In this document: one piece after another, positions 46,421-56,600 of the stretch
Layout of the letters: each line of letters starts with the position of its first letter
Numbering within the stretch: the first letter of the stretch is position 1
Assembly (NCBI GenBank): GCA_016342715.1
Contig: JAEINW010000006.1
Location: 1-57,233 of the forward strand
Reading direction: 5' to 3'
Length of the DNA stretch: 57,233 nt
From: Salinivirgaceae bacterium
Lineage (GTDB): Bacteria > Bacteroidota > Bacteroidia > Bacteroidales > SZUA-534
Translations under genes and position numbers: made by a program
The notes under the pieces: model-generated
Seen by the model: the letters and a program-made list of their open reading frames with translations, nothing else
The model's database searches: none
What the model was told of the DNA's origin: nothing

Positions 46421-46841
46421 GTTATATAAACCATCTTCTTACAGCAAACACTATTGGGTTCTATAGGACTACGAAGCGCCTGCTTCGCTTATATAAGTAC
46501 GCATGCTCATGTATTGTTAAATACCAAGATGATAAAAATAAAAAGCTGAACTCATATATAATAATTCGCTAGTGTCAAACTCCAAAAGGATAAAATATAG
46601 TGCAATGAAGCTTTTAGAGAAAGAAAAAATATGAGTATGGAATTATTAGGTGTAATTCAACTAGTACGACTTTAGTTTTCATACATGATAGAAGCTACTA
46701 AATTTCAATATTTTGTAGCTCTCAACTCCCTCACTAAAATTAGGGAGGGCTGGGGAGGGTAAAAAAAATACTTTGATTAATTTTTAAAGTAGTAAAGTAG
46801 AACTAGATATAAAAGTTTACAATAAGGCTTTCAGAAAGAAA
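46421..46841. other. Gene-free region 46421-46841
   Basis: I see no supported gene here. It holds a short hairpin (CGAAGC-GCCT-GCTTCG near 46474-46489) and the GGAGGGCTGGGGAGG repeat at 46727-46760; the terminator of the next gene follows. Confidence 0.5.
46727..46760 (+). repeat. Dispersed GGAGGGCTGGGGAGG repeat (copy 1)
   Basis: CTCCCT and AGGGAG form a small stem around CACTAAAATT, followed by GGCTGGGGAGGG. A 15-nt core (GGAGGGCTGGGGAGG, 46745-46759) is present in inverted form at 49324-49338. This G-rich motif is familiar to me as a dispersed repeat in Bacteroidota genomes. Confidence 0.7.
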
Positions 46842-46872
46842 AAAAAACGCCCGCAAAATGCGGGCGTTTTTT
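46842..46872 (-). terminator. Intrinsic terminator of the T9SS/Omp28-like gene
   Basis: AAAAAACGCCCGC pairs with GCGGGCGTTTTTT around AAAAT. It is followed by a T-run on both strands, so it may also stop plus-strand readthrough. The stem shares ACGCCCGC with the previous terminator at 46391. Confidence 0.9.
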
Positions 46873-46891
46873 AATTAAAAGCTTTTATTTT

Positions 46892-48730
46892 TTATTTTAC
46901 AAAACGTAAAACACTTGCTTCGTTTCCTTTGTAAATAATAACTGAATACATTCCACTAGCTAATTCACTAGTATTGAAACCATTTTTGAATAATGAAATT
47001 TCAGAACCTGAATAAATAACTTGTCCAGAAATACTTACTATTTCAATTTTATCAGCGTTTTCAACACCATTTACAAATAATTCATTTGCAACCGGATTTG
47101 GATACAATGATGCATTTAATGCATTCTTATTATATTTAATGCTTGTAATTACACTTGGTAATGTATCATTTACAGCTTGAGCAATAGTTTGAGTACCATC
47201 ATGCTGAACAAATGCAACCACTTCACAATTTTCTCTAACAAATGATGAAGCTAATTCAAAATTAATTACAAACTCATGTGAAGTAACTTCAGAAAAATCT
47301 ATATCTAAACCTGCAGCACCTTCAATCATATCACGCATAAGAAAATTCAACTCACTCATTCCTTGCCATGATTCTTCAATATTCGATTCTGTTAATGCAA
47401 CTCTCAATTTTAAGCCTTCAGTAAAATATGTAAATTCTTCTGTAGTCGTAATTGTTGCTGTGTAATCAGTTTCTGAAGTTCTTATTACTGTCATGTTCAT
47501 ATCTACAACAGCAGGAATATCTATTGAATTTTCATAGGCTCCTAAATAACTATCATACATAGTTCCAGTAACTGATCCCCCACCAATTTTTATTTTTCCA
47601 TCAACTACTGCAGTTGGATATGAAGTAATTCCATAATAATCTATGCGTGTTCCTGATTCAGCAGTTTCATAGTCATCTCCTCCATGATATTCAATTATCG
47701 AAACATCTTTTCCTTCTTCAACAAGTTTATCAACTCCTCTTGCTGCTCCCGGGCAATATTGACACCATGTTCCAGTAGCTACTTCAAATAAGGTGGTTTT
47801 TCTTGCAACTCCACCCTCAATAACAACAGTAGTAATTGCAGAAGTAGATAAACCAGCTTCTCCATAAAATGCTCTTACTGCGTATTCATTAGATCCTGGA
47901 TACACATTAACATCTGTATACGTAAGTACAGTTATTTCTGATGCAATACTGATTCCATTTCTATAAATTGAATAACTTTCAGGTGTAACATCAGCAGGAG
48001 CTGCCCATGTTAGAACAACATCATTTATATTTTCTAGAGTTCCCACAAGATTTGTTGGAGCTTCAGGACTTACAATGGTTTTTACATTTAAATCATCAAA
48101 ATAATACTCTGGCGATCCAGCTCCATCGTTATCCCATGCAAAAAAATTAACGGCAGCAAATTGCTTGATATTGGTTTGACTTGTACCAACACTCCATTGA
48201 AATTCAAATACCAATTCACCATCTTTATAAATCTCACACCAATCAGAATCTAAATCAACAATTGTGCGAAGTTCAAACCAAGTATCAGTTTCATAGCTAA
48301 ATGTAACTTCACCAACCCCTTGAGCTGTAGCAGTACCTCCATCAAACATTATTTGATAAGCCCAAGCACTATTGGTTCCCGCAAAATCTTGTAACATATT
48401 GTAATATCCAAGTTTACCTGCAGGCATATACATGTTAAAAGAAACTAAATATCTACCACTAACAATATTTCCAGTTTTAAATACTAAATCGTTACCAGAA
48501 GCAATTTTAATTGAATTTGGAGAACTTACAGAATATGCTGCAGATACTATAGGATCTTCAGCAGTATTAGGTGCATCAGACCAAGTAGTCCATTCTGTGG
48601 TAGTAACTTGGTTAACGAATTTTGCATCGGCCATAAAAGTGTCAAAATTCTCTTCGTATGGCAAGGTTAACTGTCCAAACGACATTGCTGCATATAATAA
48701 TGCAATAGCTAAAATGTAAATTTTTCTCAT
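46892..48730 (-). CDS. T9SS-sorted multidomain protein with Omp28-like thioredoxin-fold domain
   Basis: A 612-residue secreted protein: signal peptide (ILAIALLYAAMSFG), a jelly-roll region of cleaved-adhesin/LamG type (about 20-220, ending YYFDDLNVKT), an FN3 domain (about 220-310), an Omp28-like domain with redox motif GTWCQYCPGA (C323, C326) and cis-Pro region TSYPTAVVDG, and a type A T9SS sorting domain ending SVLRFVK. The ATG at 48730 is used because the longer frame reads through a promoter region. A T9SS cargo with an intact CxxC suggests thiol-redox activity at the cell surface. Paralogue at 49520. Confidence 0.9.
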   Translation of the reverse strand: MRKIYILAIALLYAAMSFGQLTLPYEENFDTFMADAKFVNQVTTTEWTTWSDAPNTAEDPIVSAAYSVSSPNSIKIASGNDLVFKTGNIVSGRYLVSFNMYMPAGKLGYYNMLQDFAGTNSAWAYQIMFDGGTATAQGVGEVTFSYETDTWFELRTIVDLDSDWCEIYKDGELVFEFQWSVGTSQTNIKQFAAVNFFAWDNDGAGSPEYYFDDLNVKTIVSPEAPTNLVGTLENINDVVLTWAAPADVTPESYSIYRNGISIASEITVLTYTDVNVYPGSNEYAVRAFYGEAGLSTSAITTVVIEGGVARKTTLFEVATGTWCQYCPGAARGVDKLVEEGKDVSIIEYHGGDDYETAESGTRIDYYGITSYPTAVVDGKIKIGGGSVTGTMYDSYLGAYENSIDIPAVVDMNMTVIRTSETDYTATITTTEEFTYFTEGLKLRVALTESNIEESWQGMSELNFLMRDMIEGAAGLDIDFSEVTSHEFVINFELASSFVRENCEVVAFVQHDGTQTIAQAVNDTLPSVITSIKYNKNALNASLYPNPVANELFVNGVENADKIEIVSISGQVIYSGSEISLFKNGFNTSELASGMYSVIIYKGNEASVLRFVK

Positions 48731-48768
48731 AAATAGTTGTTTTTTGTTTTGTTTCATAATATTTCCTA

Positions 48769-48801
48769 CAAAAATAAGAATTTTAAACATGTTATAACAA
48801 A
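48769..48801 (-). promoter_or_regulatory. Bacteroidota-type promoter of the T9SS/Omp28-like gene
   Basis: On the minus strand: TTTG (48801-48798), 21 nt, TATTTTTG (48776-48769), then 38 nt to the ATG. Both elements match consensus. The -33 element lies inside a decayed copy of a T9SS sorting domain. Confidence 0.7.
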
Positions 48802-48906
48802 TTTTATAACATTTATTTCATTCCCAGAATAAACAGTTACCATATATAATCCATTGGCAAAATTTCTGGTATCAAAAACATTGATAAATAAAGACATTTC
48901 ACCGCT
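48793..48906 (-). pseudogene. Decayed fragment of a T9SS C-terminal sorting domain
   Basis: About 110 nt match the 3' end of the gene at 49520 at roughly nine in ten positions by eye. The minus-strand translation reads GEMSLFINVFDTRNFANGLY and then MVTVYSGNEINVIKFV, against GLYMLTVYSGFEINVIKFVK in the intact gene. The final Lys and stop are mutated, so translation would run on. There is no upstream coding part. It is best explained as a partial duplication of the 49520 gene or the remains of a lost third paralogue. Confidence 0.85.
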
Positions 48907-48924
48907 ACCGCACTAATCTTTCTA

Positions 48925-49043
48925 ATATCCGCAAGTCATCGGATGAGTTTGTTTATTAACAGAAATATATACTTTGATTTGTTTTACCTTAATTTTATTA
49001 CTCATCCGATGACTATCAATGCTTTAATAAGCGAGTTGCGGAT
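48925..49043. repeat. Nested inverted repeats (ATCCGCAA / AGTCATCGGATGAGT)
   Basis: AGTCATCGGATGAGT (48934-48948) and ACTCATCCGATGACT (49001-49015) are perfect 15-bp inverted repeats, each itself nearly palindromic. Outside them ATCCGCAA (48927-48934) and TTGCGGAT (49036-49043) are also inverted. ATATCCGCAAGTCA recurs at 16519. It looks like a structured intergenic repeat element. Confidence 0.75.
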
Positions 49044-49100
49044 TTGTGGATCTTTCGTGTGGTATGTATCTAAAGAAAGACAATCAATTTAAAATAGAAT

Positions 49101-49133
49101 AAAGCTTAGCATAAATGTTAAGCTTTGTTTTTT
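49101..49133 (+). terminator. Orphan plus-strand terminator
   Basis: AAAGCTTA pairs with TAAGCTTT around a 10-nt loop, followed by GTTTTTT. No plus-strand gene ends nearby (both flanking genes are on the minus strand), so it may end a small RNA or belong to a repeat element. Confidence 0.65.
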
Positions 49134-49323
49134 AAGGCTATAAGCTAGAAAAAGCCAAATAGTCTTTGTTTCAACTAACAAGGATGATCGTAGCTTAATG
49201 GAATAGAGCTGACAAGACTTGTGTCTCGTGGCCTGTAACAATGTAAACAATAAGTTTTAGTATAATTCTGAACCTGGCATAAGCTGGGTTTTGTTGGTTG
49301 GAATTTTTTGTAAAATAATTTAT

Positions 49324-49374
49324 CCTCCCCAGCCCTCCTTTGCAAGGAGCCCTGCCTGCCGATAGGTAGGGAGT
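49324..49374 (-). repeat. Dispersed CCTCCCCAGCCCTCC repeat (copy 2, inverted)
   Basis: The first 15 nt are the exact reverse complement of the core at 46745-46759. It is followed by CCTTTGCAAGG (a small palindrome) and CCTGCCTGCC-GATA-GGTAGG, which also form stems. The stretch 48907-49519 is otherwise gene-free; a tRNA-like fragment near 49183 is listed as rejected. Confidence 0.7.
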
Positions 49375-49519
49375 TTCATTTGCATTTCAATTCAAATTTT
49401 TTGGTTGTGTTCTTTCAATTGTGTAATTGAGTTTGTAATATTAATATTGGTAGTATTCCATGCTTTTTAATGATTCCTATAGCCATCGGTAAAGTCTGAT
49501 AAAATAGATAACTATCAAA

Positions 49520-50527
49520 TTATTTAACAAATTTTATAACATTTATTTCAAAACCCGAATAAACAGTTAGCATATATAATCCATTGGCAAAATTTCTGGT
49601 ATTAAAACCATTGATAAATAAAGCCATTTCACTCCCTTTATATATTAACTGACCCGAAATATTTCTAATTTCAATTCTATCCGCAGTATTAATCCCTTTT
49701 ATAAATAATTTATTTGAAACCGGGTTTGGATATAAATTAATGTTAGAATTAGAAAAACTTTGATCGTGAATACCAACTTGAGTGTAAGGTAATTCAGCTA
49801 TTACCGCTTGCAAGACCTCTTGTGTACCATCGTGCTGAACAAAAGCAATCAAATTACAATTTTCAATATGATAACTAGTATCAACATTAAAATCGATAGT
49901 TATTTTCTGTGGTTTTCCATCTGAAAAATCCAACTTAAAACCATTGGCATCTTTTAGCATGTCGCGACAAACAAAGCTGGCCGTATCATTATAAAATCCA
50001 TCATAATTAATATTTGACTCTGTTAGCACCAGTCGAAGCTTTTTTTTTGTATCGTATATTTGCTCCAATTCGGTAACAGTTACCTCAACGGTATATGAAT
50101 TTTCAGCAACTTCAGTTAGCTCCATTTCAATTTCCATGGTAGATTCTTGCGCAATGTAATCTTCGTATTTAGCAAGATACTCAGGATATAAATCTACTTG
50201 GTAGGCTCCTCCATTAATTCGCTCCTTACCATCAATCATAACAACAGGAGTTGCTGTAATATCATAATAATCAACCCTCGATTTTCCATCAACAGTTTCA
50301 AACTGATCGGTGAAATGATATTTAATCACTGAAACATTTTTTCCATTATGCACGAGTGAATCCATTGCATCGGCTACTGAGGTGCAACTAGAACAACCAA
50401 CATTTGTTCCTATTTCAAATAAAACCGTTTCTCTAGCAGTAGTAGTTTTTGAATTAAGCTCCTGAGACCAGGAATAAAAAACTGAAGTCAAAATAAAAAT
50501 TAGAGTAAATGTTATTCTTAAAATCAT
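49520..50527 (-). CDS. T9SS-sorted Omp28-like protein (paralogue)
   Basis: A 335-residue secreted protein: signal peptide (FILTSVFYSWSQ), an Omp28-like/thioredoxin-fold domain with C45-S-S-C48 (GTNVGCSSCTS) and TATPVVMIDG, and a type A T9SS sorting domain (NLYPNPVSNKLFIKG, ending INVIKFVK). It is a shorter version of the protein at 46892, lacking the jelly-roll and FN3 parts. LVLTESNI, VQHDGTQ and the sorting domain align between them. It starts 5 nt from the T-run of the upstream gene's terminator, so its promoter is unclear. Confidence 0.9.
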   Translation of the reverse strand: MILRITFTLIFILTSVFYSWSQELNSKTTTARETVLFEIGTNVGCSSCTSVADAMDSLVHNGKNVSVIKYHFTDQFETVDGKSRVDYYDITATPVVMIDGKERINGGAYQVDLYPEYLAKYEDYIAQESTMEIEMELTEVAENSYTVEVTVTELEQIYDTKKKLRLVLTESNINYDGFYNDTASFVCRDMLKDANGFKLDFSDGKPQKITIDFNVDTSYHIENCNLIAFVQHDGTQEVLQAVIAELPYTQVGIHDQSFSNSNINLYPNPVSNKLFIKGINTADRIEIRNISGQLIYKGSEMALFINGFNTRNFANGLYMLTVYSGFEINVIKFVK

Positions 50528-50531
50528 ATCT

Positions 50532-50577
50532 AAAAAAATTATTCCACAATGATAATTATAACATTACCATTATGGAA
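50532..50577 (-). terminator. Intrinsic terminator of the giant adhesin gene
   Basis: On the minus strand TTCCATAATGGTAAT pairs with ATTATCATTGTGGAA (two G-U wobbles) around a 6-nt loop, followed by TAATTTTTTT. It lies between the giant gene's stop and the start of the 49520 gene. Confidence 0.85.
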
Positions 50578-50636
50578 CACTAATTGTTTAATTATTAACT
50601 AAATTTTCCAATTATACAACACAAATACTTTCTGCA

Positions 50637-53600
50637 CTATTTCACAAAACTTTGCGTAATAGTTTCGAATTTGTTTTTAATTACTGCAATGTAATAGCCT
50701 TTCTCCAAATGGTTCAAATAAATAGCATTATAACCTTCAACCAACGATTTGCTGGCATAAATTACTTTCGTAGATGAGGAGCTATATATTGAAATTTCTA
50801 CTGACAAGTTATCTTGAATTTTGTTTTCAATAACTAAAATTTCATCAAAGCTATTATAGCTAGCTAATAAAAGTTTTGAATCAATATCTGTCATATTAAC
50901 CGCCTTAATAGGGGAATAGCTATACTTGCCATCAAAGTCGGTTTGTTTTAATCTATAATATGAAACTCCTGCAAATGGTTTATTATCAACGTATTTATAA
51001 GCAATCAACTCGTTTGAAAAATGTGCCCCATTAACTTTTGCAAAAGCTATCCAATTTGTTGCATCTTTTGATTTTTCTAAGGTAAAATAATCGTTATTTT
51101 CCTCCGATAAAGTAGTCCATAATATTTCAACTGAACTTAATTTTGGAAGCGCATCAAAGCTAGCTAATTCAATTGGAAGAGGTGTCAAGCCTTCCTCCAA
51201 TCCAAAATCGCTAAAGCCAATTACCCCAGTAATTTGTATAGTATTATTAACACCATCACGCACTGCAGCATTATAGGTTGCCCAATTAGCCTGCGGGTCG
51301 GTGGCTGTTGGGTAATAGACCGGGTTTTTCATAATATTCATAACCCCTTCGTCACTTATGTCTTGCAGAATAATATCATCGTAATACAAGGTTAAATCAT
51401 AGGTATAATCAGCTATCGTTCCAAATGTTGGAGTAATCGTCCAATAAGCATTTGCATAATTAGTAGTTGTTAAGGTACTTGCACCATCATCAGTAGGATT
51501 TTTACCTGAATAATAATAAACAGCCACACTGGTCGGAAAGTTTGACCCATGCCATACAATAGATGCCAATAGTTTGCCACCCAAGGTGTAATTCGTTGTG
51601 TTTCCATCACCAATAGTACCCGACTCTGTAGCTGTAAAAGGTGCTGACCCCGGAGTAAATTCAAATGCTCCAATATCCGAAACTCCAGATACAACTGCAG
51701 TACTTCTTGAATTATCGGAATAATCAATATTTATAGTAGATATTTGTTTTGCTTTTCCATTGGCAGCCCAGCATTCGGTATTAGCTACCGGTATAGATAA
51801 GTCACCAATTGAAGCATTGGTAAATAAATTACTCAATTTTAAATTACTTGCATCGGTAGTTCCAGTAGTTGCCGTAAGGCTAAAACTTGTTTTATCACAC
51901 GATGTATTTGCTTTCCAGTCGGTAAAATTATAGGTTGCTGGATACCAAAAGCCTAAAGTTGCTGCAGTAGTACTAACTAATAAATTATAATCTGAGCTTC
52001 CTGCTCCCCAACCTGTTGCCGGTGAACCCCCTTGATTCCCAATGGCATAATGGCTCCCCACTCCACCCGAACGATTGTTTGCAAGAATATTGTTTTGTAT
52101 ATCAACCGCATAATTTGTTAATGAGGTGGTTGAATTATCACCACGTAAAATCCCAAAAGTTGATAAAGCACCAGAGGATGCTGCTCCTGTAATAAAAATA
52201 GAATTATAATAAACATTAATATCTACACTACCTGCTGGATCACTATTTAACCAAATTCCATTAAATTCAGTATTTGAAGTTTCTGATTCTCCTAGCGTAA
52301 TAATATTATTTGATATTGATGCTCCAGTGGTTGGATTATAAATTACTATTCCACTTGCGGTGGGCGGTGCCGTTGCTGTTGTTTGAGTGGATGCGTTCTT
52401 TATTCCATAAATTTTATTTTGAGAAATATTTGATGATATAGCTGAATTAAGAACAATAGCACTGGCGTTTGTTTGAACTGCTCCTGCTCCCGTGGCGGCT
52501 ATATTATAAATGGTATTTTTAGTTATAGCCGATGAATTTGATGCTCCGGCAATATAAATGCCCGAAACAGTTTGATTCGCTATTCCTGTTGATGTTCCAG
52601 CACATGCCAATGTATAAATGCTATTTGCATTTATATTTGCACTCGATGTGGATGAATGAAGTATCCCTTTAAGCACTGTTGAAGAGCCTGTACCCGATGC
52701 TGTAATAGTATTTATTACATTGTTTGCAATTAATATAGAGCTACTTGTAACACTATTAATCCCATAAACGGAATTGGCTCCAGAAGTAATATCAGCAATA
52801 GTATTTAATGTTGAATTTCCAACATTAACCAACCCTCCATTTATTTCGATTCCTGAAAACAGCGTTCCTGATGTTCCCTGAACATTAAAGTTTTCTATGG
52901 TATTATTTTGCACTGAGGAAGCGGTTGTTGTTCCAACATTTAATACCAATCCTTTAATATTTGCACTACTTGCATTGTTTGTCCATGCTGCTCCACCACA
53001 CGAGGCAGCTTGTCCTCCAATAAAATTACCTGTAATAATGTGATCATCACCACTATTTAAATAAATTCCAACCTGATCAATGGAGGATAAATCGTCGCTT
53101 AATGTTTTATATAAACTATTTCCTGAAATAGTAAATGCATCTCCAACATTTGCTAAATAAATACCAAAGTTTCCAAAATTATAAATTTCATTTCCTGAAA
53201 TTGTAATTGAAGTGTTGCTTGTATTATTTGAATATACGGCACAATAAGGATATTTTAAAGTTCCTGATGTTGCACTTCTTATATCTGAATTCGATATTGT
53301 AATATTTGAATTTGCACCACTTCCAAGTGATATTGTTCCTTGAGTAGATGTTGAATTGTTATGGTTTTCAATAATGCAATAATCAATTAATACATTAGTT
53401 GACCCATTTAAAATTTCAAAAGTTGGACTTGTATTTGCTGCTGTTGTAGTATTGTTTTTAAAAACAAGGTATTGATTTATTGTACCGTCAAAAGTAACAT
53501 TATCAGCACCATCTATTCGAATCATTGCACCAGGTCCTCCAGCCGATACTTTATTAACACTACCACTAATCGTTCTTGTTAATGCTGCACTAGGCTGAAT

Positions 53601-56600
53601 AGTTAGAATGTGACCTGAGCCATTGGCTTCGCTCCATTGGCTAAGAGCGGTAATACCCGTTTCTGTTAAATCTGACGTAATTACAGCTGTTACATTTCCT
53701 CGTAAACCTTTATTATTTATATCAACAAACAAACTACCTGTTGCTCCGCTTAAAGAAGTGTATGTTTCGCCACTTCCCACATTATATGTTCCCGACAAAT
53801 AATCGGAAGATGTAGTAAAGTATTCCAGTTGAGTTGAATTTCTTGCACTATTTGAAATAATTGTACTACCCGATGACCCTCCTGGAACATTACTAACATT
53901 TGCGTAATCTCCATTAACTGTTGAACAGTTTGTTAAATATTGGCCTGTTGTGGTTGAAACTTCAGTTATCCGAATAAACGAATTGGTAAAATTTGCAGAA
54001 TTTGCAGAAACATATATTCTCCAGTATCTGTGCGTACTTAAGAAATAGTTTGCAGGTGCTGTTGAATAAGTTCCTCCACAATTAGCATCAAAAACCTCTG
54101 CAATAACTTCTACTGTTGCACTGGTTGTAACCGCATTAACCATTTCTATCATATTATATGATCCTTTTCCAACAGGAAATGTAATGGTATTGGTTCCACT
54201 TGGTATAATTCTTTTAATTGGACCATTAACATAGCTAGTTGTTGACCCAGAACCCGTTGTTGTGTTTGCTGAAATGGTTAAAATATTTGTGCTAGTGGTA
54301 GTTAATTTTCCTTTTGTTAAATCCAAGGTATAAACAGTTAATGGATTATTTAATGTTACTCCTGAACTAGTATTTATTCCCAAAACAAGCCTATTTGTGG
54401 CAGTAAGCGTACCTGTTTTTGAAATAGTTTGTGCTGAGGTACCAACCATTCTTAGCTTATTTCCTGCAATTGTTGCATCTAAAGTACCTGCGATATTTAC
54501 GTTACCATAGATATCGAACGTGCGCGCAACGCTGCTCGTATTGTATAAGTTAAATTTTCCAGCAGTTATGGTTAAATCATTTATCATTTGAAAATTCGCA
54601 TGACTATCAGTTTTTCTAAAAGATACCTGTCTGTTCGATCCTGAAGGATTGTTTACCTTAATGTTCCCCAATGCTAATCGATATTGTGTGGGTGAACTTA
54701 TAACGAAACCATTTGTAGAACCTGCTATTGCACTTGTTCCATCACCCATTTGCAATGTGGAGCCAATAAAACTTTTATTGCTTTCTCCTCCCGCTGGAAT
54801 TAAAAAAACATAGTATGAATTGCTGTTTGGTGGATCAACTACCGTAACTGTACCTCCAGTAATTAATGCAAATGCCGTTTCTCCAAATTCAATGGTATGA
54901 TCGGCCAATATTGCTGCAGCTCGTGAATCCAAATTAATGGCGCCATTTGACATAATTAAATAACCTGTATTAGGAACATACAACTTGCCATAAAAATTTA
55001 GTATTGCATTGACTGATTCCAATTTCAATGTACCATTTAAATTAAAAGTGTTAGCCCCAGCACCATAAGCAAAGTTTCCAGATGTTATTCTTAAAATTCC
55101 ACCATCAGTAATAGTTGCATTGCCTGCCCCCGTGGTCGAGGTTCCAGTATTAACACAACTAATAGAAGCCGAGGCATTATTAAGCCATAAACGTCCGGTT
55201 GCGGAAACAATGGTTTGAGGACCATAATACGGAGTTATGGTAGAAGCACTTGATAGTTTAAAAGTACCATTAGTAATTGTCAACCTCTTTCCTAATAATG
55301 TAGGTGAAGCTACAGTTATTACTCTGGTTACATCCAAAATAGCAGAATTAGCAGAACCTTTATTAATTGTTATAGAATTAAAATCACAAGTTCCACCAGA
55401 GCCTGAAATAGTTCCAATAGACGACCCCTTAAACGTAACACTTGCTATAGATGAACCTGTAAAATTCATATCAAATATTCCATTCACTGTTAAATTGGAA
55501 TTAGCTCTTGTTCGGTTACCAATAATTAGCTGTCTGGTTCCTCCAGTTGCTGAACCAACTATATTAAAAGTTCCATTCGTAGCAACAGTCACGTCACCAT
55601 CACATGTTAATGTTCCACTGGTTATTCCACCAGCAAATTGCAAGATTCCACTAGTCCCTTGACCCACAGTTATATTATTACAAACAGCATTTGTTACCCC
55701 AATAGTAATTGTGTGGCCATTTTGTATTGTAACATTATCAGTATTTGTTGGCACTCCAACTGGACTCCATGAATTTACATCACTCCAAGTTCCTGATGCA
55801 GTATTTGAAACTTTTTCTCCAGCCGCTGTTGTTGATGCGGGTCCTGAAACAGCAGCACTTATACCACCTTCATTTACGGCTGCCACCTTAAACCAATAAC
55901 TTTTTGAAGGCAAACCCGTTACAGTCGAACTAATTGAGTTTGCATTTTCAATAGCTACAATTTCATAGGTTGTTCCTCCATCTTCTGAACGCGAAACATA
56001 AAAAAAAGCCTCATTCGATGAATTATCAGTCCAGTTCACTGTAATATCTGTATAAGTAATTCCAGTAAATGAAATATTAGATGGTGCACTTGGAATTGAT
56101 ATTGGAGTGAATTTATAAAGTACCCGATAACCATCTGATGTAGTTGATAGTCCACTTATTTCGCCTGTCGCCGATATTAGAGTTGGCAATATTGCAGTAG
56201 ATGGAGATATTCTTGAAACATTGCTATTGTTAAAAGCTCCAGTTTTGTACAAAATACCATTGCTTGCATTTGCATCTGAAATTCCAATATTGCCATAATC
56301 TTCTTGTCCAGCTCTATGCACATCGGCATTCATATAACCATAAATATATTCTATCAAGTTTGATGTTTCGGTTAAGCGAATTTGAAAGGTTGAACTCCCA
56401 TTTTGTGAACCGTCGGTATATGCGATAATCATATTTTTCCACTCAATGGTGAAAACCCTATTGGGAGAAGATCCTGTTACTTTGTAATGAACTTTTCCAT
56501 TGCTTCCTGTGCGCATATCGCATGAAAATGCTACTAAACGCGGCTCATCAACATCAAGTTCAGGAACACGATCAATGGATGACAAAGAACTACCAAAACG

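Noticed and set aside
49183-49245. tRNA-like sequence (GTAGCTTAATGGAATAGAGC resembles a D-arm)
   Set aside because: The D-stem can be drawn (GCTT/GAGC with GG in the loop), but the anticodon arm does not fold with a U33 and correct stem, and no T-arm or matching acceptor 3' strand follows. It is at most a decayed tRNA fragment or a chance resemblance.
55237-55662. 141-codon plus-strand open frame antisense to the giant adhesin gene
   Set aside because: Its residues are a Val/Pro/Leu-rich mirror of the Thr/Asn/Gly-rich coding strand; no start signal or family similarity. The minus-strand frame is continuous and ends in a T9SS sorting domain.
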